NCBI GenBank assembly: GCA_029262095.1
Contig: JAJDAB010000209.1
Location: forward strand, 1-5,075
Length of the DNA: 5,075 nucleotides
Source of the DNA: Candidatus Hydrogenedentota bacterium
GTDB taxonomy: Bacteria > Hydrogenedentota > Hydrogenedentia > Hydrogenedentales > SLHB01
Direction of reading: 5' to 3'
The notes under the pieces were generated by a model. That model worked only from the letters and a program-made list of their open reading frames with translations, ran no database searches and was not told the origin of the DNA. This document shows, one piece after another, positions 1-5,075 of the stretch (within the stretch, counting starts at the first letter, position 1; each line of letters begins with the position of its first letter). A program made the position numbers and the translations under genes.

Positions 1-437
1 TTCGGATCGCAATCGATGAGGTGATTGACGACAAACGCTAAGTCGGTCGTCTCGCCGGAGTGATAGAGCCGTTTCGCGCGATTCATCACGCCGCCACATG
101 ACCGAAACTCCAAAGCCGCAACATGCCAACCCGCGTCCGACAAGAGCCATGTCATCCCGATGTTGTAACCGGATTGTATGCTCCCCTCTAGCCCGTGTAA
201 CAACAGCGCAGTCGGCGATCCCGGTTCGCCATCCAAGCAATGTAGCCGTAAGAAATCATCGTCCGGCGTTTCGATTTCTTCGAGACGATAGGGCGGTACG
301 TCTTTACGCCGGAAAAACGGACCCCAAACAGTCTGCCCATGATTCCATCGTAGCCAAGGTGGCACACGATAGGGATGTCGATTCAGCTCCGCCATGATGC
401 GGGGTTTTAGATCGCTATTTGATTGTGTTGTCGTCAT
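1..437 (-). CDS. YheT-like alpha/beta hydrolase, C-terminal part beyond the left edge
   Basis: This is the first 145 codons of a minus-strand gene. It matches the YheT/YMC group of alpha/beta-fold hydrolases, probable carboxylesterases whose substrates are mostly unknown. Visible family hallmarks are the N-terminal PWLRWNHGQT (residues 27-36), followed by a W-G-P-F-F-R-R stretch; the oxyanion-loop strand LLLHGLEGS (78-86); and RLYHSGETTDLAFV (123-136), which precedes the nucleophile elbow in this family. The catalytic Ser, Asp and His would lie beyond the edge, so activity cannot be judged. The ATG at 437-435 is chosen because an in-frame TAG lies three codons upstream (446-444), and an AGAAGG sits just before it, though with only a 2-nt spacer. 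The next ATG (395-393) has no ribosome site. The gene lies 141 bp downstream of the PLD-like gene on the same strand. I see no convincing terminator or promoter in that gap, so co-transcription is possible. Confidence 0.9.
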   Translation of the reverse strand, partial: MTTTQSNSDLKPRIMAELNRHPYRVPPWLRWNHGQTVWGPFFRRKDVPPYRLEEIETPDDDFLRLHCLDGEPGSPTALLLHGLEGSIQSGYNIGMTWLLSDAGWHVAALEFRSCGGVMNRAKRLYHSGETTDLAFVVNHLIDCDP

Positions 438-578
438 TACCTTCTATGTCACAGAGAGATAGGATTGTTTGGGTGGTCTGAATAATCGATCACGTAAGTT
501 TCGTTGTGCGCACTATTTGCAAGGGCAGGATTACAATTTGGGACGCTTCATCCTCTGTGCGCTCTGTGGCCAAAGTCC

Positions 579-1763
579 TTAAAGTTTAGCCGTCAATCGC
601 TCAAATTCGCGGACGAACTTTCCCGCAACGTCCTCCGAATGCACGATTAATACATTCTCATCGTTACGTGTTTCCGCGGATTTGCTGAAATTGTAGCTGC
701 CGGTGATTACAGTTTTTCCGTCAATCACGATCACTTTGTGGTGCATCGATTTCGGGTTGTCATCGAGGTAAATTTTTGCCCCCCGATCCGCTAAATAATT
801 GTCCCGGCTATAACGTGTCTCGGACCCGCGTGTTTCCATTAGTCCGCGTACTTTCACGCCCCATTTCATGCGGTCTGCCATCGTTTCGGCGATGGGTTTC
901 GACGTGAACGAAAACGCCATGAAATCTATCGACTCGTCTGCATCGCCAATTTCCGCGCGAATTTGACGCTCCACGCCGTCTTCCGGTGCGAAGTACAACT
1001 CGACAGTATTCGGCCCCAATTCAAAGGCGCGCTGGCTCGTATTCTTCGGTGAGCGCGGACCAAAAGATCGATTTGTAAACATTTCATCGAATTCTTTGGC
1101 GAAGTTTTCCGCCGCATGCGAGGAGTGCAACAACAACGCATTATTGTTGTTGTGGAAAAAGCCATTGCTGGAAATGTTGGTGGATCCAGTCCATACCCAT
1201 TCTTGGTCGACGACGCAGAACTTATTGTGCATGAGGCTTTCTGCCCGGTCGAACTCCACCGGAATCCCGGCTTCGATACAGTCTCGCATCGGACGGCGTT
1301 TCTCGTAGTGCGTATCCGAGACGAGCCGGACTTCAACGCCCGCGCGATGACGATCGATCAACGCCTTCGCAACGGGTTCGTACCGTAAGTCGTAGAACGC
1401 GGCGTGGACCGATTTCTTCGCCGAGCGAATCAGAGCGACGAGATGATCGTCCGGCCCGTCCTTTTGGCGCTCGTTAACCGGAGAAAAGAATACTCGGAGG
1501 GCTTCACCATCGCCCGGTGCTTCAATGACAGCGGGCGCGGGGTCAATCAGATCAGCTAGCCATCGTCGCGCGGAATCCCATTGGTTAGCGTCTGGACCTT
1601 CCCAATCTGGCGCGTATTGACTACCGGTATCTAGCGCGTCGGTGACGTTCGACCAGTCACCGCCGAGAAAGACGTAGAGGCCGAGTCCGGCTGATGCCAC
1701 AAATATGGTCACCGCAGTGGTTAGCGCTGATCGTCGGACGAATGTGCGGATTCCTCGAAGCAT
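579..1763 (-). CDS. Membrane-anchored phospholipase D-like protein with two HKD motifs
   Basis: This is a 394-residue member of the PLD superfamily, which covers cardiolipin synthases, phospholipases and Nuc-type nucleases acting through a phospho-histidine intermediate. Both catalytic motifs are intact: H179-x-K181-x4-D186 followed by GSTN (193-196), and H341-x-K343-x4-D348 followed by GSYN (355-358). The N-terminus is short and arginine-rich (RR at 10-11), followed by one hydrophobic segment at about 12-33. This suggests an uncleaved signal anchor with the catalytic domains outside the inner membrane. An unconserved linker (about 35-86) precedes the first PLD domain. The reading frame is open upstream to 1925, but I chose the ATG at 1763-1761. 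It puts the anchor at the very N-terminus, while the longer form would overlap ruvA and add 54 residues of low-complexity sequence. No Shine-Dalgarno is visible before this ATG. The substrate, lipid or nucleic acid, cannot be decided from sequence. ClsA-like synthases usually have two N-terminal membrane helices, which argues mildly against cardiolipin synthase. Confidence 0.9.
   Translation of the reverse strand: MLRGIRTFVRRSALTTAVTIFVASAGLGLYVFLGGDWSNVTDALDTGSQYAPDWEGPDANQWDSARRWLADLIDPAPAVIEAPGDGEALRVFFSPVNERQKDGPDDHLVALIRSAKKSVHAAFYDLRYEPVAKALIDRHRAGVEVRLVSDTHYEKRRPMRDCIEAGIPVEFDRAESLMHNKFCVVDQEWVWTGSTNISSNGFFHNNNNALLLHSSHAAENFAKEFDEMFTNRSFGPRSPKNTSQRAFELGPNTVELYFAPEDGVERQIRAEIGDADESIDFMAFSFTSKPIAETMADRMKWGVKVRGLMETRGSETRYSRDNYLADRGAKIYLDDNPKSMHHKVIVIDGKTVITGSYNFSKSAETRNDENVLIVHSEDVAGKFVREFERLTAKL
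1128..1152. repeat. Inverted repeat of CAA/TTG triplets inside the PLD-like gene
   Basis: CAACAACAA (1128-1136) and TTGTTGTTG (1144-1152) are perfect 9-bp inverted arms around a 7-base loop. They lie within codons for an Asn run (residues 205-208) and the nearby Leu residues of the PLD-like protein, just after its first HKD motif. The repeat is real in the sequence but may be only a by-product of the Asn (AAC/AAT) and Leu (TTG) codons. Confidence 0.6.
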
Positions 1764-1770
1764 GGTATAT

Positions 1771-1776
1771 ATTGTA
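1771..1776 (-). promoter_or_regulatory. Candidate -10 element for the PLD-like gene
   Basis: On the minus strand TACAAT (5 of 6 to TATAAT) lies 7 nt before the ATG at 1763. With normal spacing the transcript would begin at or within a base or two of the ATG. This fits the absence of a ribosome-binding site and suggests a leaderless mRNA. No recognisable -35 hexamer is present at 16-18 bp, so support rests on the -10 alone. Confidence 0.35.
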
Positions 1777-1849
1777 TCCGTTGACGCGAGATGTGGCGAA
1801 TGAGCCCAATCGCTTGCGTTCAGGCTTCCTTCCACGGTGGCCGAAAATT

Positions 1850-1855
1850 GGGGGT
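1850..1855 (+). promoter_or_regulatory. Ribosome-binding site that favours the TTG start of ruvA
   Basis: GGGGGT is a one-base variant of the GGAGGT Shine-Dalgarno core and ends 5 nt before TTG 1861. The alternative in-frame GTG at 1837 has only a distant AGG upstream. This spacing, together with the family alignment, decides the start. Confidence 0.55.
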
Positions 1856-1860
1856 ATGGG

Positions 1861-2463
1861 TTGTTCGCGTTCCTACGAGGCAGCGTTGCGGCGAAGACAC
1901 CGGGCGAGGTCGTGCTTGACGTCAATGGCGTTGGCTACCAAGTATTTGTACCCGATCGCGTCTGGGATCGCCTTAGCCTAGAAAGCTCCGCACTGCTCTT
2001 GACGTACTGCCATATCCGCGAAGATTCATTTCAAATATTCGGATTCCAGCGCCAGGAAGAGAAAGCGATTTTCGAGCTGCTACTCGGTATTAGCGGCGTC
2101 GGACCCAAGGTGGCACTGGCCGTTTTGTCGACCCTAGGCGTGTCCGAATTCCGGCGAGCCGTGCTCGAAAATGATGTTACCGCCATTACGCGCGTCAGTG
2201 GCGTAGGCAAGAAAGGCGCTCAGCGAATCGTACTCGAAACCAAGTCCAAGCTAGGGCAGGACACTGAGCTGAGCGCATTGCTCGGCGATGACGGGGTCGT
2301 GGACAGCGATTCGGGTGATGACGTGATTGCCGCGTTATGCGCATTAGGGTGTACCCTTGCAGAAGCCCAGCGGGCCGCGAAGAAAGCGCGCGATGCTTCG
2401 TCGCCGGACGCGCCTGATGAGGATGTGGTTAAGCTGGCGTTGCGGTCGATGGCCAAAGTGTAG
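1861..2463 (+). CDS. ruvA: Holliday junction branch migration protein RuvA
   Basis: RuvA is the junction-binding subunit of the RuvAB branch-migration complex. Its tetramers hold the four-way DNA and dock RuvB motors. From TTG 1861 the protein is 200 residues, normal for the family, and starts MFAFLRG, aligning with the usual M-I-x-x-L-R-G N-terminus. An in-frame GTG at 1837 would add eight unconserved residues. The OB-fold domain occupies about 1-62, with GVGYQV at 23-28 and the acidic-pin segment REDSFQIFGF (53-62; E54 and D55 correspond to the strand-separating acidic pin). Helix-hairpin-helix motifs are LLGISGVGPKVALAVLS (74-90) and ITRVSGVGKKGAQRIVLE (109-126). An acidic flexible linker (about 134-153) leads to the RuvB-contacting domain III (about 153-200). 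ruvB follows 20 bp downstream (8 bp if its TTG start is used), an operon arrangement. No ruvC is adjacent; the neighbour upstream is a divergent PLD-like gene. Confidence 0.96.
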   Translation: MFAFLRGSVAAKTPGEVVLDVNGVGYQVFVPDRVWDRLSLESSALLLTYCHIREDSFQIFGFQRQEEKAIFELLLGISGVGPKVALAVLSTLGVSEFRRAVLENDVTAITRVSGVGKKGAQRIVLETKSKLGQDTELSALLGDDGVVDSDSGDDVIAALCALGCTLAEAQRAAKKARDASSPDAPDEDVVKLALRSMAKV

Positions 2464-2483
2464 CTCGACTATTGGATCCCGAT

Positions 2484-3506
2484 GTGAGTGACCACGAAAT
2501 TCTGAGCGAGCAGCCTACCGGCGAAGACGTCGAGTTCGACGAACAACTTCGTCCGGCGCGCCTAGACGATTTTCCCGGGCAGAATCCCATCAAGGAAAAA
2601 CTACGCATCGCGATTGCCGCTGCGCAAAAGCGTGCGGAACCACTCGATCATATGCTGTTATCCGGCCCGCCGGGACTCGGGAAGACGACCCTGGCGCGCA
2701 TCATGGCGCACGAGATGGGCGTCAATTTCAAGGCAACGTCCGGCCCTGTCATTGAGCGGCAAGCCGATCTAACCGCGATCCTCACGAACCTCGAAGAATT
2801 CGACTGCTTGTTTATCGACGAGATACACCGGCTAAATCACGCGGTGGAAGAAACACTCTACTCCGCGATGGAAGATTTCGAGGTCGATATCATGTTGGGA
2901 AAGGGGCCGACGGCGCGATCGATGCGCATTGGGTTGAAGCCGTTTACGCTGATTGGCGCGACGACCCGCAGCGGTTTGTTGACGCCGCCGTTGCGCGCAC
3001 GCTTTGGCGATACGTGTCGATTCGAATTCTACTCCTCGCAGGAATTGCAGGCTATTGTGGAGCGTTGCGCGCGGATCTTGGATGTGACTATTGAGTCGGA
3101 TGGGGCATTGGAAATTGCCTCACGCGCACGTAGAACAGCACGAATCGCAATCCGGCTGTTGCGCCGCGTGCGCGACTATGTCGACGTAAAAGGCGACGGC
3201 GTTGTGACACAACCCATGGCCGATGCCGCGTTGCGTTTACTGCAAATTGACGACCTCGGTCTCGACGCGATGGACCGTAGTATTGTGCGCACGATCGTGC
3301 AGAAATTTAGTGGCGGACCGGTCGGTCTCAGTTCGTTGGCGGTTGCATGCGGGGAAGAAGCGCAGACACTTGAAGAAGTGCACGAGCCATTCTTGATCCA
3401 GATTGGCTTTCTTAAACGGACGCCGCAAGGCCGTCAAGCGACGCCTCGCGCGTACAAACACTTTGGGCTGGACTTACCCAACCAGGACGAATCGACCCAC
3501 TTCTAA
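2484..3506 (+). CDS. ruvB: Holliday junction branch migration ATPase RuvB
   Basis: RuvB is the hexameric AAA+ motor that pumps DNA through RuvA-bound Holliday junctions. From GTG 2484 the protein has 340 residues. Visible motifs are LRPARLDDFPGQ (23-34) before the ATPase core, Walker A GPPGLGKT (61-68, K67), Walker B LFIDE (109-113), sensor 1 IGATTRSG (157-164), the arginine-finger loop LRARFGD (170-176), sensor 2 ARIAIRLLRRVRDY (219-232), and a C-terminal winged helix (about 251-336) ending in FLIQIGFLKRTPQGRQAT and AYKHFGL. Sensor 2 departs from the usual PRIANRLLRR (Pro to Ala, Asn to Ile), but the arginines remain. The GTG is preferred because GGA at 2474-2476 sits 7 nt upstream. An in-frame TTG at 2472 would add four residues and has no ribosome site, but cannot be excluded. 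It is probably co-transcribed with ruvA. Confidence 0.96.
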   Translation: MSDHEILSEQPTGEDVEFDEQLRPARLDDFPGQNPIKEKLRIAIAAAQKRAEPLDHMLLSGPPGLGKTTLARIMAHEMGVNFKATSGPVIERQADLTAILTNLEEFDCLFIDEIHRLNHAVEETLYSAMEDFEVDIMLGKGPTARSMRIGLKPFTLIGATTRSGLLTPPLRARFGDTCRFEFYSSQELQAIVERCARILDVTIESDGALEIASRARRTARIAIRLLRRVRDYVDVKGDGVVTQPMADAALRLLQIDDLGLDAMDRSIVRTIVQKFSGGPVGLSSLAVACGEEAQTLEEVHEPFLIQIGFLKRTPQGRQATPRAYKHFGLDLPNQDESTHF

Positions 3507-3830
3507 TTCGTCGCACCGTAACCGCCCACGGTTCGTTGATCACTTTCATTGTAAGACTTCATCTAGTTCTATACGCGGCAAGTATTTTCGTCGAATTCAA
3601 GCCATCGGTTGTAAACCAATTGGACCTCGAATTCGTCTTATACAAGTGAATACTCTTATGATCCATTCGTCCAGTACGCATACGATGAGGTATTCGTGGA
3701 ACCCATCGTGCTCAATAGGGATAGTAGATTGATTGGTATGCAACACCACCGCCAGTGTTCGCTCGGAAGCACTCTCACGCCATTGTGGCGTCCTCGGAAA
3801 CCTTCCGTACCGTTCGGGGTTAGTAGTAGT
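3507..3830. other. Non-coding stretch between ruvB and the PilZ gene
   Basis: This 324-bp stretch is visibly more AT-rich than the flanking genes. The ORFs crossing it have no family resemblance and no ribosome sites, so I see no gene here. It contains a weak 5-bp hairpin soon after the ruvB stop (3520-3533, no T-run), a CCAATTGG palindrome (3616-3623), a TATGAT -10-like hexamer (3657-3662) without a -35 partner, and small hairpins near its right end. It probably carries the end of the ruvAB transcript and the promoter and leader of the PilZ gene. I found no tRNA-like or known riboswitch core. Confidence 0.5.
3764..3807 (+). repeat. Small, partly competing hairpins in the PilZ gene leader
   Basis: ACGCCA TTG TGGCGT (3777-3791) is a perfect 6-bp stem with a 3-base loop. 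It is enclosed by CGGAAG (3764-3769) and CTTCCG (3802-3807), which are also complementary. CGGAA (3795-3799) can instead pair with TTCCG (3803-3807) as a short 5-bp hairpin. The last arm therefore has two mutually exclusive partners. The structure ends 8 bases before GGGG (3816-3819), the likely ribosome site of the PilZ gene. The pairings are visible; any regulatory role is inference. Confidence 0.35.
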
Positions 3831-4193
3831 ATGGAAATAAAACAAAACGACAACAGAAGGTATATCCGCAAACCAGTGCCCATTTGCGCCTGGCTTGAGT
3901 TCCGCGAGGAACATTCGACCCGTGCCATGCGGTCGCTGGACTTATCCGCTCAAGGTGCTCGATTCTCAACCATCCGGCCTGTCGCGAAAGACGATCTGGT
4001 GATGGTTCGCCTCGAAGTGCGCCCAGGCGCGCCCGCCGTGGAGTGTAAAGGGCGGGTATGCTGGGCCGAACCTTTGGAAGACCAAATCACGGAATTTGGC
4101 GTCCGTTTCCTCGATTTAGTTGAAGACGAACGCGCCCAAATTCGCCGGGCAATGCGAGAAGACGCCAGTCAACAGCCGTTGGCCACTATCTAA
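3831..4193 (+). CDS. Single-domain PilZ protein (predicted c-di-GMP receptor)
   Basis: This is a 120-residue stand-alone PilZ domain, a cytosolic sensor of the second messenger c-di-GMP. Both binding signatures are intact: RxxxR as R9-R10-Y-I-R13 on the N-terminal switch arm, and (D/N)xSxxG as D37-L-S39-A-Q-G42 on the barrel. The beta-barrel continues through GRVCWAE (74-80) and FGVRFLDL (89-96), followed by a C-terminal helix (about 98-111). The frame is open upstream to a GTG at 3696, but that would add 45 unconserved residues. ATG 3831 puts RxxxR at its usual place near the N-terminus and is preceded by GGGG (3816-3819) at about 11 nt, a slightly long spacing. The gene is followed by a long inverted repeat and a sigma54-type activator on the same strand. 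Its partner or output cannot be read from a single PilZ domain; motility, pili or polysaccharide control are the usual roles of the family. Confidence 0.9.
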   Translation: MEIKQNDNRRYIRKPVPICAWLEFREEHSTRAMRSLDLSAQGARFSTIRPVAKDDLVMVRLEVRPGAPAVECKGRVCWAEPLEDQITEFGVRFLDLVEDERAQIRRAMREDASQQPLATI

Positions 4194-4209
4194 ACCGCTC
4201 TCCCACAGG

Positions 4210-4261
4210 ATCGCCTGTATCGAGTTGAGTTTTCGCCATCGCTCAACTAGATACAGGCGAT
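4210..4261. repeat. 20-bp near-perfect inverted repeat; terminator or operator candidate
   Basis: Arms 4210-4229 and 4242-4261 are complementary at 19 of 20 positions (one G versus T difference at the twelfth base of the left arm). They flank a 12-base spacer. On plus-strand RNA this makes a long hairpin followed by TCATTTTG, a mediocre U-tract, so it may end the PilZ transcript. The arm centres are 32 bp apart, close to three DNA turns, and the right arm covers the -35 region of the downstream promoter candidate. A protein-binding operator is therefore an alternative reading. Confidence 0.75.
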
Positions 4262-4267
4262 TCATTT

Positions 4268-4276
4268 TGATACAAT
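4268..4276 (+). promoter_or_regulatory. Extended -10 promoter candidate for the sigma54 activator gene
   Basis: TGATACAAT contains the extended -10 TG (4268-4269) and a 5-of-6 match to TATAAT (4271-4276). There is no good -35, as is typical of extended -10 promoters. Transcription would start near 4283, giving a leader of only about 7 nt before ATG 4290. This agrees with the lack of a Shine-Dalgarno there. Confidence 0.4.
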
Positions 4277-4289
4277 CCGCTCTCTAGTC

Positions 4290-5075
4290 ATGACTGTTTC
4301 GATGCGAAACAAGCCGGGCGCCGATTCCGGCCGAGTTCTGGTAGCGGTAGCCGATATCGCATACGCCACCGCTTTGAGTGGATTTCTTGAATCATCGGGT
4401 TATGCCCTCGAATTCGCGCACGATGCCAAGGGGGTTCTCCGGCTAGCCGGCCGACGAGACTTCGAGGTCATCGTGCTCGACCTGGCATTGGAAGTTGAGA
4501 GCGATGTGGAGCTGGTGTCGTTTATCCGGGAGCACGCCCCGACGTCCGAATTGATTGTCCTTTTCGAAGTCTCCCAGGTCGACCGAGCTATCGAGGCGGT
4601 CCGGCACGGAGCATTCTTCTATCTCCCCATCAGCGGCCGCCCTACCGATGTCGCGCATGTCGTGGACAAGGCGCACCGGCACCGCACGACGAAGAAAGCA
4701 GTTGATCGGTACGAGCAGTCACTCTTCGAAGAACTGGTTGGCGGTACGCCCGCGATGAAACGGGTCGTAGAAATCGTGATGAAAGTTGCGCCGACGGATA
4801 GCACAGTGCTTTTGCTCGGTGAGAGTGGGACAGGTAAAGAGGTCATGGCGAACGCGGTTCACCGGCTGAGCCGCCGCGCGGATAAGCCGCTCGTCGCGGT
4901 CAACTGCGCAGCCTTGCCCGAAAGCCTCTTGGAGAGCGAGTTGTTTGGCCACGTCAAAGGCGCGTTCACCGGTGCGCACGCGGACAAGATCGGCCTGTTC
5001 GAAGAGGCCGACGGCGGTGCCATCTTGCTCGACGAGATCGGCGACATGGCATTGGCGACGCAGGCAAAACTACTG
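4290..5075 (+). CDS. Sigma54-dependent (NtrC-class) activator with degenerate receiver domain, 3' end beyond the window
   Basis: The first 262 codons of a bacterial enhancer-binding protein are present. An N-terminal receiver-like domain (about 15-125) joins a linker and an AAA+ sigma54-interaction domain starting near 149 (LVGGTPAMKRV). The ATPase core shows Walker A GESGTGKE (177-184), VNCAALPESLLESELFGH (204-221), the sigma54-contacting GAFTGA loop (224-229) and Walker B ILLDEIGDM (245-253). The rest of the ATPase domain and the expected C-terminal HTH lie off the edge. The receiver retains the acceptor-position aspartate D64 (VLDL). However, the acidic pair is V20-A21, the Thr/Ser position is F92, and the conserved Lys is I114 (YLPIS instead of YLTKP). 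Normal aspartyl phosphorylation and switching are therefore doubtful. ATG 4290 is the first in-frame ATG after the inverted repeat. ATG 4302 would remove four residues, and neither has a ribosome site. The PilZ gene lies 96 bp upstream on the same strand. The family recruits and remodels RNA polymerase-sigma54; the target genes are not visible here. Confidence 0.93.
   Translation, partial: MTVSMRNKPGADSGRVLVAVADIAYATALSGFLESSGYALEFAHDAKGVLRLAGRRDFEVIVLDLALEVESDVELVSFIREHAPTSELIVLFEVSQVDRAIEAVRHGAFFYLPISGRPTDVAHVVDKAHRHRTTKKAVDRYEQSLFEELVGGTPAMKRVVEIVMKVAPTDSTVLLLGESGTGKEVMANAVHRLSRRADKPLVAVNCAALPESLLESELFGHVKGAFTGAHADKIGLFEEADGGAILLDEIGDMALATQAKLL

Larger units (their letters stand above)
1764..1860. 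promoter_or_regulatory. Divergent intergenic region between the PLD-like gene and ruvA
   Basis: These 97 bp must carry the start signals of both divergent transcripts unless one begins inside the other gene. On the minus strand there is a good -10-like hexamer (1776-1771). On the plus strand TTGACG (1781-1786) resembles a -35 element, but the matching -10 position (about 1805-1810, CCCAAT) is poor, so the ruvA promoter is uncertain. The two candidate elements lie within 5 bp of each other, so the two promoters could compete. I see no LexA box (CTG-N10-CAG or GAAC-N4-GTTC) to suggest SOS control. Confidence 0.4.

Noticed and set aside
98..397. Plus-strand 99-codon ORF at the left end
   Set aside because: It is antisense to a clearly recognisable YheT-like hydrolase reading frame and has no family features.
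1764..1860. SOS (LexA) control of ruvAB
   Set aside because: I could find neither a CTG-N10-CAG nor a GAAC-N4-GTTC type box in the divergent region.
1764..1925. Upstream extension of the PLD-like protein to an ATG at 1925-1923
   Set aside because: It would overlap the start of ruvA on the opposite strand and place 54 low-complexity residues before a clear membrane anchor. The ATG at 1763 fits better.
3515..3533. Hairpin shortly after the ruvB stop as a terminator
   Set aside because: The stem is only about 5 bp and no T-run follows. It is not enough to call an intrinsic terminator.
3403..3732. Plus-strand ORF overlapping the end of ruvB and running into the intergenic region
   Set aside because: It is out of frame with ruvB, rich in Arg, Ser and Thr without any domain pattern, and shows no start signal.
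3795..3835. Possible c-di-GMP (GEMM) riboswitch before the PilZ gene, because of a CGGGGTTA near the start codon
   Set aside because: The conserved GEMM core elements (such as GCAAACC-type and GACGCAAAGCC-type segments) and the tetraloop receptor are absent, so the similarity is limited to a few bases.
3656..3928. Minus-strand ORF of 90 codons with a hydrophobic, signal-peptide-like stretch
   Set aside because: It is antisense to the conserved start of the PilZ gene, lacks a ribosome site, and its C-terminal half is compositionally odd. It is most likely a shadow ORF.
4145..4290. Calling the right-hand gene fleQ or ntrC by name
   Set aside because: The degenerate receiver and the lack of FleQ-type c-di-GMP residues fit neither gene cleanly, and the DNA-binding end is not in the window.

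Overview
The window reads as a chromosomal, Gram-negative-type bacterial segment of moderate GC (mid-50s percent by eye). It holds six protein-coding genes, two of them cut by the window edges. I see no RNA genes, insertion sequences or CRISPR arrays. The set is ruvAB, a PilZ-domain protein, a sigma54-dependent activator, a YheT-type hydrolase and a membrane-anchored phospholipase-D-like protein. It does not let me name a phylum. The non-ATG starts (TTG for ruvA, GTG or TTG for ruvB) and the absence of ruvC next to ruvA differ from the common proteobacterial ruvCAB order.

Left part, minus strand: a YheT-like alpha/beta hydrolase runs off the left edge (1-437). Upstream of it, on the same strand, is a 394-residue protein with two HKD phospholipase D motifs and an N-terminal membrane anchor (579-1763). 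A 97-bp divergent intergenic region separates this gene from the next block.

Middle, plus strand: ruvA (1861-2463) and ruvB (2484-3506) are tightly spaced and almost certainly co-transcribed. Together they encode the Holliday-junction branch-migration machine. A 324-bp non-coding stretch follows, whose last part can form small competing hairpins just before the next gene.

Right part, plus strand: a 120-residue single-domain PilZ protein (3831-4193) with intact c-di-GMP-binding motifs is followed by a 20-bp near-perfect inverted repeat and an extended -10 promoter candidate. Then comes a sigma54-dependent (NtrC-class) activator that runs off the right edge (4290-5075). Its receiver domain keeps the phospho-acceptor aspartate but lacks the other phosphorylation-site residues, so it is probably not a conventional response regulator.

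I found no clear evidence of a wholly new multi-gene system. The points most worth following are the degenerate receiver of the sigma54 activator beside a c-di-GMP-binding protein, the long inverted repeat overlapping the activator's promoter region, and the anchored two-HKD protein divergent from ruvAB.
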